A stretch of 64,000 nt of DNA from Paguma larvata (Eukaryota > Chordata > Mammalia > Carnivora > Viverridae). Position 1 is the stretch's first letter; every line of letters starts with the position of its first letter. The stretch spans positions 111,314,746 through 111,378,745 of the forward strand of contig CM057826.1 in assembly GCA_030068075.1 (NCBI GenBank), in the 5' to 3' direction. Of the stretch, positions 52,666 through 64,000 are shown piece by piece. Made by a program: the position numbers and the translations under genes. The notes beneath the pieces are model-generated. The model was not told the DNA's origin and made no database searches. It saw only the letters and a program-made list of their open reading frames with translations.

Positions 52666-53749
52666 TTAAGAGGATGCTACCCACTTGATGATTAGGCCCA
52701 TTTTGGGACTCTGCAAGGAAGAAGCGGTTCAGATAGTAGGCTTAGTTCTTCATACCCCCAGACCGAGTTTTTGCTTTTCTTTGTTCCCTGGGACTAGGCA
52801 TGATATTAAGGAAACTAAATTATAGATGCTGCCATAATTGTCGTTTTCTCAGATATGCCAGGCAGACAGTATTGCTCCTCCAGATGTAGCATTTATTTCC
52901 TGAATAATTTAAGACAAACACAAAAACATTATGGAATTGGTAGAATTGGAGGGGGTGTTTCAGTTGGTAGGATATGAAAATCTATATCAGGACAACTGAT
53001 TACGAGCCACCCAAGATCTAATGGCGGCCTGGGCTCTGAGACCGCGCATGAGACATGTGGGGAGACCAGTTACAGGTACGCTCTAAATTAAAAACATTTT
53101 TTCAGTCAAATTCTGAATGTTCACGGACATGGTGGAAAGATTCTCCATTTTACAAAAGGACTGGACTATCCTTTAAATCGGTCTTTTCTGATGAATATGA
53201 ACCAGTATGAATCAGGAAGAATAAAACAGAGTTTCTGCCCGTCGCTGACAGGTGCTGAATTAAAACGTAGGCAGTGCGGTGTAACACCCGCTCACCCGGA
53301 GGGACGGGGTTTGGAGGCATGTCAGAGGCAGGCTGCTAAAATCCCCGTGCAAAAGCTGCATGTGAGGGCCCATCAGGGGTGCCATCCTGTAAACGTGGGT
53401 GGAGATGACAATTGAGGGTTTCATATATGAGACATGGAAAACCATGCCAGAAGACACTCGAAAAGGCAGGCATTGATTCATAGGTCCGTTGATTCTCACA
53501 AGAGCAGCTCTACAAAATGAGCTCGGGGGTGAGAGTTACCAGGAGTGTGTTCATGTAAGGGTGGTTAATTACGGTCTCTGAGAACACCTGAAAGCCTTCG
53601 TTTCTCTGAATAAACAGACAGTGGATAACCTTAAAAAATGATTTTCTTCAGAAAAGGGATTCCCAGGACAATGTTTCGGGAATAGCTCTCGGTTCGTTTG
53701 CTTCTTTCCGATTCACATATCCACTCCCTTCCAAAATCGCATTTCTCCT

Positions 53750-54363
53750 TTTTTTTTTTTTTTTTTATAATAGTTTATTTTCAAATTGGTTTACATATAA
53801 CACCCAGTGTTCATCCCAACATGTGCCCTTTTTAATGCCCATCACCCCCCTCCCCCCTCCCTCATCCCCCTTACCCTCAGTTTTTTTCTTAGTCTTTGAG
53901 AGTCTCTTATGTTTTATCTCCCTCCCTCTCTGTGTCTTTTTTTCCTTTCCCCTCTTCCCCTCCCCCTGGTTTTTGCTTAGTCTTACAAAGTCCACCTATT
54001 CGTGGAAACATATGGTATCTGTCTTTTTCTGACTGACTTATTTCACTTAACATAATACCCTCCAGTTCCATCCATCTGGCTACACATGGCCAGATTTCAT
54101 TTTTTCTCATTGCCACGTAGTAGTCCATTGTATATAAGTACCATAACTTCTTTATCCATTCGTCAGTTGATGGGCACTTGGTCTCTTTCCATGATTTGGC
54201 TATTGTCGAAAGTGCTGCTATGAACATTGGGGTACACGTGCTCCTATGCATCAGCGCAAACTGGTGCAGCCACTCTGGAAAACGGTGTGGAGGTTCCTCA
54301 AAAAAATGAAAATAGAGCTACCCTATGATCCAGCAATTGCCCTGCTAGGAATCTACCCAAGAG
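53750..54363 (-). mobile_element. 5'-inverted L1 (twin-primed) with target duplication
   Basis: 53750-54255 is antisense L1 3' DNA with a long T tract; 54256-54363 is sense L1 ORF2 (gcaaactggtgcagccactc and on). Identical gcatttctcct flanks occur at 53739-53749 and 54364-54374. The organisation is the same as at 27884. Confidence 0.94.
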
Positions 54364-54889
54364 GCATTTCTCCTCTTAACTGTGGTTATTCTCAAGGTGG
54401 GTTCAGGATGGGAAATTAAGACAAAAAGTCCTCTTAATTCATTGTTGAAACCCCAAAACTTAGGAATGGAAGGGTCAGACACCAGGTAACAGGTGTAGAC
54501 TGGGATGGCCGCTCCTACTCCCCTAAGCAACAGAGCCCCAGCCTTACCAAGAGTAAAATGCCCTGATAAGTGGACTTATCCTCCTGTGCATAGGAGGGAA
54601 AAGCAGAATAGACCATGAAAGTGTTGCCTGAGAATCAGGGCTGAAAAAAAATTTCTTGAACACGAGACCTAACACGTAGATGCGCAGAAGATTTGGCATA
54701 TCCTTTCTGGAATCAAAAGAATTCTCTAGTAAAGACAGGAAAATGCCCAGCTTTCACTGACCGTCTAATATAGACAGAGCCACATGAAACAAGATGCTGA
54801 AGCCTAAGCTTCCTTCTTTAGGGGAGAAAGCCACTATTACCTCATGGAATGATATTAATATTTAACTTCTGAGTGATTTTTCTTACGGC

Positions 54890-55100
54890 AGGCACTGCAA
54901 TAAAGCGGTTTGTAAATATTATGCTCGTTTGTTGTTACAGTGAGTCTAAGAATTAATTACTCTTTTGGTTTCTCAAAGAACTAATACTCAGAGAAAGTTT
55001 AGACAGTCTGTTGAAACTCCCAGAGCTAGTGAGGGGGAGAACTAGGTTTTCAACTTAGGTAACTGGGCTCTAGAATCCACAGTCTTAACTACAGTATTAC
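54890..55100 (-). repeat. MIR-like fragment, antisense
   Basis: Words such as agagctagtgagggggagaa, then taggttttcaacttaggtaa resemble antisense MIR. Edges approximate. Confidence 0.5.
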
Positions 55101-55128
55101 ACAATCATACTTTCGCAAGGGTAGTTTC

Positions 55129-55336
55129 CTTTTTTATTTATTTAATTTTCTTTTTTTAGTGAGTGAGAGAGAGAGAGAGAGAGAGATGGGGGCAGAGGAA
55201 GAGGGAGAGAGAATCCCAAGCAGCCTCCATGCTCAGCGCAGAGCTTGATGCAGGGCTCAATCTCGCAACCATGAGATCACAACCTGAGCTGAAAACAAGA
55301 GTCAGACGCTTAACCGACTAAACCACTCAGGCTCCC
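55129..55336 (-). mobile_element. CAN-SINE, antisense, with target duplication
   Basis: ttatttatttaattttcttt tail and aaccactcaggctcccc head; flanks cgcaagggtagtttc (55114-55128) and cacaagagtagtttc (55337-55351). Confidence 0.93.
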
Positions 55337-56539
55337 CACAAGAGTAGTTTCTAAGGGCAGGTAAACTTGAAGATTTATTTCTGGACCTTTCTCCTAATCT
55401 CCAATCACCAAGCTGACATGAAAATGAGGAGGAGAAAGAAATCAAATGAGAGAGAATAGGATGACTTGGTAGAAGGAAGAGGAAGCCAGGTTTGAGGCCC
55501 AGGATTAAAACCTTGTTCTCTGAATGGAAGGTGAATCTTGGAAAGGCTTTGGCCGCCAGGGCCTACATGTCTCCCTTTGGGGCCTCAACAAATGGTAGAG
55601 CAGTCTGTTGTACATAAAGGCAACCCGATGAGGGAGCAAGTGGGGACGGAACCCCAAACTGTGTTCTGCTCGACCAGCCGGGCATCTTCATAAGGCTGTG
55701 GTCGGCAGATAGAAACCTTTTTCTGAATTGAGCAAAAGTGGCCTCTATGGGCGAGGGACGGCCCCCGTCAAAACTGTGAAGCTCCACAGAGTTTATTTGC
55801 ACCAGGGCGAGAGGGCTCCTGGCTTCTTACTTCAGGCAGGAATAGCTGGTATTCTCAGGAAAGTCACCTTCATGCTCGGCCTCACTATTGCTCACTTTTC
55901 TGAGATTCTGAGCCTCTGCTGCCAAATGTTAGAAGTAGTAAAGGAAAGGAAAAAATTAGGCCCTGGAAGGAAGTGGAAAAAATCTTTTCAGACAGTCCAT
56001 AAATAAATAATGACCCTGAGCTTTGAAATTAGAGGTCACGCACAAAAATGTTTCTTAGCCCTCTGAGCACAGGTAGGGGCTGGAAAGTCAGGTGTAAAAC
56101 GCACCCAGGTGAATAAGTAATGAGCAGCGGATGGTGCTTGGGAGTTTCGGTCCCGCTTTAAATCCCTTTTGCAAAAGTCAACTGAATAAGGAGCTGTGTG
56201 CCTTGAGGACTCATCCAACAGCTTCCTAAACACACAAGGAAGGCTGTGTGTCCTACAGGTCTGCCCTCAAGTACCAGTGTATCCAAACATGCACTAAAAT
56301 AAACATTGGGGAGCGATGACATACGTCAACCATTGCTGGCGAAAGCTTGCTCTCAAGATAACTTTCATCAGTGTCGCTAGGGCGTCAGGCATCCACTGGT
56401 CACCTTCATGGTTACTGCCACATCCTTAGATCACTTTGACAACTGAGTGCCACCTACACTGTTGTCTACTTTCTCTTTTTCTTTAAACTGACCTCTTAAA
56501 ATTTAAAAATTTTTAAAATTTAAAATTTTTTAAAAATGT

Positions 56540-56705
56540 TATTTAAATCCAAGTTAACATATTTCATTCTTTTTGATTGCATAGTAATATTCCATTGTGT
56601 GTATATATATGTATATATATGTATATGTGTGTGGATGTACATATGTGTGCATATATGTGTGTATATATATATATACACACCACATCTTCTTTATCCTTTT
56701 GTAAA
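56540..56705 (-). mobile_element. Short L1 fragment, antisense, with TA/TG expansion
   Basis: tttgattgcatagtaatatt, then ccattgtgtgtatatatatg and accacatcttctttatcctt correspond to antisense L1 3' DNA. The middle (56595-56685) expanded as TA/TG repeats. Confidence 0.75.
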
Positions 56706-57252
56706 CGGACTGGTTTTCTTTTAATTGAAAAATCTTTGAAGAGAAAAAACTTGAGATCTCTTCTGCAGGTGTGAAACCATGTTTCCCTCACAAGAAAGAA
56801 AACATAAAAGTAGATGCAAGGAGAACAAAGCAGTGTCACTAATAATTCGGTAGATACTCTTGCCTGCCGGTTGCTCTAACCTGACTTTTCTGTGTTTATA
56901 AAAACAGAGAGATGATTTTTATAGATATTAAGTAGCACCTAAAAAAAAACCTGTGATGGTTTTCTTGAAATCAATAGAAGAGGAAGAAAGTTGAAAAGAG
57001 AGTGACATTTTTCATTATATAAGCATAATGTTATTTAAGAGTATACTGGTGTCCTGTGCCACTGCTACAGTAATAAAGTCCCCTCAGATTGTCCCTCCCA
57101 CCCATCACATGGTCGTACCTAGAACTCAGCTAACTGAGTCATGTAGGGCCTTTCCCACGTGTAATACTCCTTTGCTGTGGGTGACCATTTTCGTCCCATG
57201 TGCTTTGTTCGATGTGCAAGTCATGTTGATTGCAAACAAATCATTTACTTAC

Positions 57253-57290
57253 CATGTTCATCAAGCAAAATATTGTCCGGCTTCATATCC
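57253..57290 (-). CDS. STK32A: STK32A 38-base micro-exon with catalytic loop
   Basis: Between acceptor actcccctag and donor GTAAGTA lie 38 bases: one base finishing the Arg codon, twelve codons DMKPDNILLDEH and one base of the following Gly. With the upstream Arg this is the HRDMKPDN catalytic loop. The Asp is the catalytic base, Lys contacts the phosphate and Asn binds metal. The exon joins 48491 in phase 1 to give [11 protein letters not shown] as in human. It is far smaller than a typical internal exon (about 120-150 bases). Exons encoding the N-lobe (glycine loop, VAIK lysine) were not found to the right and should lie beyond the window. Confidence 0.95.
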
Positions 57291-57454
57291 CTAGGGGAGT
57301 AAAAGGAAAAGAGAAAGTTGCTCATAATAAAACAAACAAACAAACAAAGCTAAAGGATGAAATTGAAAACGCACAAGAGTGCTCAGTGGGGTTGAAACAG
57401 TGAGCTAGTCCATCACTGTTCACAATCTCATCCAGTTCCCACAGTGAATCTCTG

Positions 57455-57605
57455 ACACGGTTGCCAGTAATACCCCCAATTTCTAGATCAGAAAACAGGG
57501 GCTCAAAGAGGTTAAGCAGTTTAACTCCAAGTCACAGAGTAGGTAAGTGGGAGAACAGGGCTTTGAACCTGAGTCCCTCTCGTTCAAAAGCTCAGGCTCT
57601 TCATT
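57455..57605 (-). repeat. MIR SINE, antisense
   Basis: gatcagaaaacaggggctca, then aagaggttaagcagtttaac, gtaggtaagtgggagaacag and ggctttgaacctgagtccct give the antisense MIR order. Confidence 0.8.
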
Positions 57606-58559
57606 TCTGTAGTGTACTTTACACATGTTAGAGCTCCTAGGGTCATATGAACAATTAAATTGCCATAAGATAGAAGTATTAATTACTGTTTCCATCTGTG
57701 TCACTCTGGAGTGACAGTTAAGGCTCTACAAAACAAGGAAAAAAATGATCTATCATATGGTTATATTTTAAACTTGCAGAGATCAGAATATTTTTATGGA
57801 TGATGTTATAATGCCTCAAGTTATTTTAATAAATATTATTGCTAGGGTAGTTAAAGGAGTTGGACTAGTCTTCCACACACTAATGAGATCCTTCAATCCA
57901 TGGGAGGGAACAGTACTCATCCTCTTCCAATGGAGGGATTAGTGAGATGGTAAATACTTAGAGGAATGGCCCGCAGCGTTTTCAAAGCCCTCAGACAGGA
58001 GCGGCACTGTCAGCAGCACGTCTCTGTGTCTCTGTCGGAGGACAGCACTGGTGTTGGTAGGGGCCCTGGCTCTTGCCCTCTCAGGTTCTTACTGCCCTTC
58101 TCTAATGGACCATTAAAGCCCTTCAACCTACATTCACAAAAGCCATTAAAGATGAAACTCTGAAACAGGTTTGGGGGGCACCTTTTCAGTCTAGTCAAGT
58201 GGTTTTTATGTCACCAGACTACTGGGACCTTCGTCTTTGACAGACCGAGACTGTCAGGGTCCTCTTTTCTTGAAAATATTCATAAAGAGCAAGCCTATGA
58301 GGAGGACGAAGTATATGCCACGCCACCATGCAGGTGAATGGGTAGTCTCACGAACTTTGAATATCGTCTTATTTTGCTTGTTAGGGTCTTACAATTGATT
58401 CTGGATTCATAAGTGACCATCTGTATCTGTGGAACATTTTTCTCTGGTGCAGGGTACAGTTGGCTAGAAAGATGGAGTGTCAAGGGGTTTCAAACGGTTT
58501 CTTTTTTATTTTTTTTAAAGATTGTGCAAACTGTCTCAGAGGCCTAGGAACTATTTTTT

Positions 58560-58788
58560 TTTAATTAAAAATTTTTAATGTTTATTTATTTTTGAGGCAC
58601 AGAGAGAGAAAGAGACAAAGCATGAGCAGGGGAGGGGCAGAGAGAGAGGAAGACACAGAATCCGAAGCCGGCTCCAGTCCCTGAGATGTCAGCACAGAGC
58701 CTGATGCCGGGCTCGAAACTCATGATTGTGAGATCATGACCTGAGCTGAAGTGGGATGCTTAACTGACTTAGCCACCCGGATGTCCCT
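58560..58788 (-). mobile_element. CAN-SINE, antisense
   Basis: taatgtttatttatttttga tail at left and cttagccacccggatgtccc head at right. Confidence 0.93.
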
Positions 58789-59059
58789 CAAACAGAATGT
58801 TTCTGTGGCTAAACTGTCAGTATTGCAAACTCAACCACAAACACTTTGATGGATTCCATTGTTTCAAGAATTGTCAAGAATTGTTCAAATTCACTTATAT
58901 GAGACAAAGTCCATTTTATAATCTGGATCCTGTGGTCCAGCCACACAGAAGAAAGTGGAGTCCCCCACATGCTCTCTGCACCCCCCCCCCACTTTCTGCT
59001 GTTTACCTGAATCAGAACTCCTTCACCACTGTACTCAGAAGAAGCAGGTTCATCCCTCA

Positions 59060-59300
59060 CCCCACACCTCCAATGTCCCTTCTTGCAGGAAGCCTTCCCT
59101 GAATTTCCAATTCTGAGTCAGTGGCCCCTCCTACATGCTTTGCATCGAATACTTCTTAACATCATTTATTATGCTTCCATGTATTTTTTCTCCAACTGGA
59201 TCATAAACTCCTTGATGTCAGGGACGGTTTCTAGATTAATGTCAAATTCCATTCCATAGGCTCACGTGCTTGATAGGCAATAAATGAATGTCTAAATGAT
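59060..59300 (+). repeat. L2 3' fragment, sense
   Basis: aactggatcataaactcctt, then gatgtcagggacggtttcta and caataaatgaatgtct match the L2 3' end. Confidence 0.68.
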
Positions 59301-59494
59301 ACCAGGAGAATTTCTGGTGCGTTCAAGAAGCTTAACCCTAACAGTGTATACTCAGAGCAGTAATGGTGCACCGTCACACACTCTTGGCAATCCAAAGTTC
59401 AAGGTAAATTGGGTGACAGGCTCTTGCTCCTTCTCTCAGACCTGTGTCCTGTGAGCATCAGTTATTTTTTGATAGACAAAAAGGAGACAACGAG

Positions 59495-59718
59495 GGGACT
59501 CCTGGGGGGCTCAGTCAGTGTCTGACTTTGGCTCAGGTCATGATCTTGTAGTTTGTGAGTTCAAGCCCACATCGGGCTCTGTGCTGTCAGCTTGGAGCCT
59601 GGAGCCTGTTTTGGATTCTGTGTCTCCCTCTCCCTCTGACCTCCCCCACTCATATTCTGTCTCTCTCTCTCCAAAAAAAAAAAAAAAAAAAAAAGTTAAC
59701 AAAAATTAAAAAAAAAAA
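59495..59718 (+). mobile_element. CAN-SINE, sense, with target duplication
   Basis: gggactcctggggggctcag head, missing some of the A-box region, CT tract and long A-tail. Flanks aaggagacaacgag (59481-59494) and aaggcgacaacgag (59719-59732). Confidence 0.93.
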
Positions 59719-60004
59719 AAGGCGACAACGAGAAGAACTGCCAGGAGGTAAGACATTGGGATGGTGAAAAGATTAGCCAAACAATTTCTTTGCCTGAATT
59801 TATGAGGACTTGGTGAGAAAAAAATTGCCGTGGGTTGGACACTTTGGGAACTTTCTATTAAATCCTTGGGCCTCGTTTTTCTTATTTATCAAAGCCACGT
59901 AGCATTATACCCACCACCTTTCCCAGGAACCACGTTGTAACTTAAAGAATAACACAGAGATCAGAGAGGTAACCGTGAGCTAACATGATCCTTCTTACTG
60001 CAAT

Positions 60005-60260
60005 CTTACATTCGGGTCTTCATTGATTATTTACCTACTTTGATAGCTACTGTGCTAGAACATAGGGAATATAAAGATGAATGAGCTATGGTTCTCTCTA
60101 GGATGGAGAGGGCAAAAAAGGCTCGTAAGGAACCAGGCCAGAAGGACTACAGTAGAAAAGGGGCATTTTTACTACTAAATTCAGAGAAGGACTCTGAGGA
60201 AAATATAGGGCAAATTTTTAAAAAGGAGGCTTCAGACATAAAAATAAAGTGTATCATCCT
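60005..60260 (-). repeat. L2-like fragment, antisense
   Basis: gatagctactgtgctagaac, then atagggaatataaagatgaa resembles antisense L2. Edges approximate. Confidence 0.5.
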
Positions 60261-60312
60261 AAATTCTGAGTACACACTTTCCCCAAAATGTGATGAGGTA
60301 GCTTCTTAAAGT

Positions 60313-60399
60313 AAGCGCTACACCCAACGTGGGGCTTGAACTCATAACTCTGACATCAAGAGTTGCATGCTTTACCGACTGAGCCAGCCCGGCGCCTGA
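60313..60399 (-). mobile_element. Short tRNA-Lys-like SINE, antisense
   Basis: On the minus strand it reads ggcgccgggctggctcagtc, then ggtaaagcatgcaactcttg and gttcaagccccacgttggg, collinear with tRNA-Lys itself and without the usual extra SINE bases. It is followed by a tgtagcgcttact tail. Flanks tgatgaggtagcttct and tgatgaggtgacttct show it inserted as a unit. It lacks the later GA/CT-rich body. Confidence 0.8.
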
Positions 60400-60639
60400 T
60401 GAGGTGACTTCTAAGTCACTCCAGGGTAAACCACAGGATGCTATCAGTGTTTATTCACGTAGCAGAAGGGGATGAAAATAAGCCCCATGTACTATATTAA
60501 AATTCCAGCTAGAACAAGTTGATATTTTTTAGTTCCGAAACTTCACACTACTTCCTTCTTTCTTTAGCCTGCTCGAATTATGCTAAGCATGAAAGAACTT
60601 ATTCTATTTGTTTCATTTCAGGTGACCTATACTAAGGTT

Positions 60640-60760
60640 AAAGCCGGTGGTTATGCTCAGAATCACCTGGGGGGGCGCTGTAAACACCATGGGTTCTCAG
60701 ACCTAGCTCAGTCCAGTGGTGCTTGGACTCTCTGCGGCCTGGCCTAGACATCTATTGGAA
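60640..60760. repeat. MER5-like fragment
   Basis: ggtggttatgctcagaatca, then cctgggggggcgctgtaaac resembles MER5. Followed by A-rich DNA. Confidence 0.45.
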
Positions 60761-61423
60761 AAAAAAAAAAAACAAAACAAAAAAAACAAAAAAAAACCAA
60801 CTAGAAACTTCTAGGACCTTCTGATGTACAGTCATGTTCAGAAATACCATCCGGGCATTATCCACATCCAAAGATGTCAAACTGATTATAAACCATGAAC
60901 CTCTTAAAAGCTTATCTTTGAATGAAAAGTCATTGGAAAAACACAACATTTATTACTTTTGACAAAGTTTTTGGTTAAAATATAGATGGAGGATTCGTAC
61001 AACTTCTCTATCATTAGCAGGTCACTAATGAGTTCTTTCTCTTTTGTTCTTCCTTCTTAATGATTACAGTGTCTCTGTGGAGGTTCGATCAAATCCCTTA
61101 GCACTCACTTCCCTGAATTACCTCAATCATCTTGCCATCTATCCGACCCCATTGTTTCCTTAGTCCTATTTCCTAACTGTCCCTTTGCCATTACAGCAGC
61201 TCACCTCCTGACCAACCTGACCTTGTCTCCAATCCAATTCCCACGCTGACACATGTAGCACACTGAAACCATCAGCTACTGACTTTCATCAAATCCTGAC
61301 TTTGTACTTCTACATCAAAACTCTCACTCCTATCCTCACTTTCCTTCCACAGCCATTGTTAACACTCCTTAAACAAATCTTTAATTCTCTTATCCCCTTT
61401 GTACTCACATATTAAAACCCCAG

Positions 61424-61580
61424 TATTGGGCACTTGTTGGGATGAGCACTGGGTGTTGTATAAAAGGGATAAATCAGGAGAATCTACCCCCCCCAACAAA
61501 GCACACTTTATACACTGTATGTTAGCTAACTTGACAATAAGTAATCTTAAATAAATAAAAAAAATTTTTTCATGATACAA
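61424..61580 (+). mobile_element. L1 3' end fragment, sense
   Basis: gatgagcactgggtgttgta, then atgttagctaacttgacaat and aataaataaa is the L1 3' terminus with A-rich tail. Confidence 0.85.
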
Positions 61581-61715
61581 AAAAATGAAACAAAACAAAA
61601 ACCCAGTATTGGTTAAAGCCAATTCCTTGATTCTTCTCACCTACAGCCATGCTCCTGAACTTTGCTAGAAACAGACATAAGTACTATTGACTTATCATTT
61701 AAATTCATGGCTATA

Positions 61716-61917
61716 GGGGTGCCTGGGTGGCTCAGTCAGTTAAGCGTCTGACTCTTGATTTGGGCTCAGGCCATGATTTCACAGTTCGTGGGTTCGAGTC
61801 CCACGTTGGGCTCTGCGCTGACAGTGTGGAGCCTGCTCAGGATTCTCTCTCCCTCTCTCTACCCTACCCCCACTTGTGCTATCTCTGTCTCAAAATAAAT
61901 AAATAAACTTGAAAAAA
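61716..61917 (+). mobile_element. CAN-SINE, sense, with target duplication
   Basis: ggggtgcctgggtggctcag head, ggttcgagtcccacgttggg B-box, CT tract and AAATAAATAAACTTG tail. Near-duplicate flanks ttaaattcatggct and ttaaattcttgact. Confidence 0.94.
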
Positions 61918-62594
61918 ATTAAATTCTTGACTACCATCTCAAGCCAGCACCAGCGTGCCAAGCCAGAGCCTGATACCTTCTCCAAGAGGACCACTTAACA
62001 CTTCTCCATCACCCCGGAGGTCTCTTCCACTCCCCTTCCCTCTTGCCAACTTTATCTCTGTTGATGACTGAATCTCCTTCACAAAGACAAGAGAACTATT
62101 TACCACTCAGTCTACTAACCTCCCTATTTCTGTTTCCATACTCTGGCCTTCCCTCCAGCTATACTGGATGAAAAGTCCCCGCATCTACCTCAGACAACTT
62201 TTCTCCCGGGGACTCTGGATCTCCTCTCCTCACCTTCTCATGGGTTTCTCTCAGCTAGGTATCTCCTTCCTTTTTCTACAGCATCTCTTTCTACTCTTGT
62301 ATGAAGAAGGCTATGGTTGAGTCTCTTAGAAATACCTTCCTTGATGGATAGCCACCTCTACTTACTGTCCCATTTTACTATTTTCCTTTGCAATAACACC
62401 TGTGGATTGGGTTGTTAACAGGTGAGAAATTAGAAATAGCATCTCCAGTCTCCTCCTCAGCCCATTGTAACCAGGCTTCCATCCCTCGACTTCCTGAAAT
62501 TGCCTTTGCCAAGTACATTGATGACCTCCAGCTTGCCAAATCCATTGGGGGCACTTTTATTTGTTGTGCTTCACTCCTCAGTGGGTTGATCCAT

Positions 62595-62693
62595 CCTTCC
62601 TTCCTTCCTTCCTTCCTTCCTTCCTTCCTTCCTTCCTTCCTTCCTTCCTTCCTTCCTTCCTCCTCCCTCCCTCCCTCCCTCCCTCCCTCCCTT
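62595..62693. repeat. (TTCC)n followed by (CTCC)n tract
   Basis: About 16 TTCC units then about 8 CTCC units; polypyrimidine on this strand. Peptide readings of it are artefacts. Confidence 0.95.
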
Positions 62694-63199
62694 CTTGTTC
62701 TTGTGGCTTGCAAAAAGCCCCTTTCTCCTGGTTTTCTTTTTGCCACAGAGATTCCTCCTCAATCTTGTGTCCTGGTCACTTCTTGGTTCAACTTCTAAAT
62801 GATGATATTCCCCAGAGCTCAGTCATACATAAAACTACTCTGCACTTAAATGGTTTCATATAAGTCCTGTGATTTTAAATATTATCTATTTTATTAATAT
62901 AAATAAAGTATACACATTTGATCTCCATCTCTGCCCCTGGAATTCTAGATTAATATCAAACTTCCTGCTTGATGTTTCCATCTGTATGTCTTACAGCCGT
63001 GAAAAATATAATATGTTTTAAAGAGAACCTTTGATGTTTATGCACGTCCCACACAAACACTCAAGCCCTCTTATTCCACAATTCCTCACCCTAGTACATA
63101 GCCCATAACTCTCCCATTGTAAAACTGGAAATCTTGAGATCACTCTTAATTCTTTTCTTTCTTTAACTCATAACACCAGTCCTTCAACAACTCTTGATA

Positions 63200-63835
63200 A
63201 TTGTACCTTTGAAATAGAATTACTGAAAACAGTATGATTTTTCCTCAAAAAATTAAGCATGGAAATTAACACATAATCCCACAATTCTCTTTCTATATAC
63301 CCCAAAGAATTGAAAAGCAGGCACTTGAACAGATATTTGTATATCTGTGTTTATAGCAGCACTATTCACAGTAGTCAGTAAGTAGAAACAAATCAAATAT
63401 CCATCAATGGGGAGATGGACAAACAGAATGTGATGTATACATACAATGGAGTTCAGCTTTAAAAAGGAATGAAATTCTGATACATGCCACAACATGGATG
63501 AAACTTGAAGACATTATATACTAAGTGAAATATGCTAGACCCATAAGGAGAAACACAGTATGATTCTACTTCCATGACGTACTTAGAATAGTCCAGTTGA
63601 CTGAGACAGAAACGAGAACAGTGGTTACCAAGAGCTGAGGTGAAGAGGGAATGTTAATTTATGTTGAATGTATATGGACTTTCAGTTTGGGATGATGAAA
63701 AAGTTGTAGAGATGGATGGTGATGGCTCTACAACACTGTGAATGTACTTAATGCATGCTGTCACTTGAAAACAGTTAAAATGGTAGATTTTAATTTATGT
63801 ATTTTTGCGACCATAAATTTAAATAAATAAATATT
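63200..63835 (+). mobile_element. Old L1 3' fragment, sense
   Basis: tgtttatagcagcactattc, then atacaatggagttcagcttt, gatacatgccacaacatgga and gttaaaatggtagattttaa follow the L1 3' order. Diverged, without open frames of note. Confidence 0.88.
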
Positions 63836-64000
63836 ATAATTACCATTTCCACTCCTACCATCAACATCTCTCAGTTGAAGTGTTGTGGTAGTACCTTCTT
63901 CTTGCTTCTCCTATTGTCCCCTGATGATCCATTGACCACATAGCACCCAGAGTGATGTTTTTCATTACATACATCTTCCCTGCATAACATTCTCTGGCTC

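Larger units (their letters stand above)
57291..64000 (-). other. STK32A intron continuing past window
   Basis: This starts at the actcccctag acceptor and runs off the window. I looked for the exon ending in the HR of HRD (an antisense of the RIIH region) and did not see it. It holds MIR and L2 fragments, SINEs (58560, 59495, 60315 and 61716), L1 3' pieces (61424 and 63200) and a (TTCC)n tract. The 57610-58550 and 61000-61420 parts have nothing recognised. Confidence 0.7.

Noticed and set aside
53907..54251. A 114-codon minus-strand frame
   Set aside because: It is L1 ORF2 end sequence in the twin-primed L1.
60313..60399. A possible tRNA-Lys gene on the minus strand
   Set aside because: The A-box and arm pairings are damaged (for example ggtaaagcatgcaact), a SINE tail follows and target duplications flank it, so it is a retroposed SINE.
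62412..62863. Frames rich in Pro-Ser-Phe-Leu or Lys-Glu-Gly on both strands
   Set aside because: They are translations of the (TTCC)n and (CTCC)n tract.
57291..64000. Upstream STK32A exons (glycine loop, VAIK, the RIIH region)
   Set aside because: I searched the minus strand for the antisense of these motifs and found none, so none is claimed.

Overview
This is mammalian genomic DNA, and a carnivore, most likely a felid, is the best fit. The two genes have mammalian exon/intron structure with GT/AG junctions. The window is peppered with tRNA-Lys-derived CAN-SINEs of the type that opens GGGGCGCCTGGGTGGCTCAG and ends in a CT-rich tract plus AATAAA-rich tail. It also holds L1 3' ends whose antisense reads as 'acacccagtgttcatccc', plus older MIR, L2, MER5 and MER20 debris. 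No prokaryotic features, RNA genes or CRISPR arrays were seen.

Layout. Bases 1-4617 (+ strand) hold the last three coding exons of DPYSL3 (CRMP4): 1-143 (its 5' edge lies outside the window), 2800-2962 and 4529-4617. A SINE-free stretch from 4618 to about 7815, ending at an ATTAAA signal, is the likely 3' UTR. From 14084 rightward, the minus strand holds eight coding exons of the serine/threonine kinase STK32A (YANK1). In transcript order they are 57290-57253, 48491-48402, 38715-38618, 32943-32827, 30130-30005, 27478-27350, 14642-14578 and 14174-14084. All phases join without a break and give about 250 residues, from the catalytic HRD Asp to the stop codon. The N-terminal kinase lobe was not found and presumably lies beyond 64000. 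The two genes are convergent (tail to tail), in the same arrangement as I recall for human 5q32.

The remainder is intron and intergenic DNA. Notable elements are a probable class II ERV solo LTR (40476-41597) with a near-identical 6-bp flank, two clear and one less certain 5'-inverted (twin-primed) L1 insertions, a 5'-truncated antisense L1 of about 3.1 kb, a 36-bp minisatellite, a perfect 22-bp inverted repeat in AT-rich DNA, and long polypurine and AT-rich microsatellites.

The most intriguing unexplained signal is a minus-strand open stretch at 12704-13043, about 1 kb past the STK32A stop codon. It has a good splice acceptor, a hydrophobic segment that looks membrane-spanning, and exactly the phase needed to splice onto the penultimate STK32A exon. 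It could be an alternative terminal exon giving a membrane-anchored kinase tail. This is an inference that needs transcript and conservation data.
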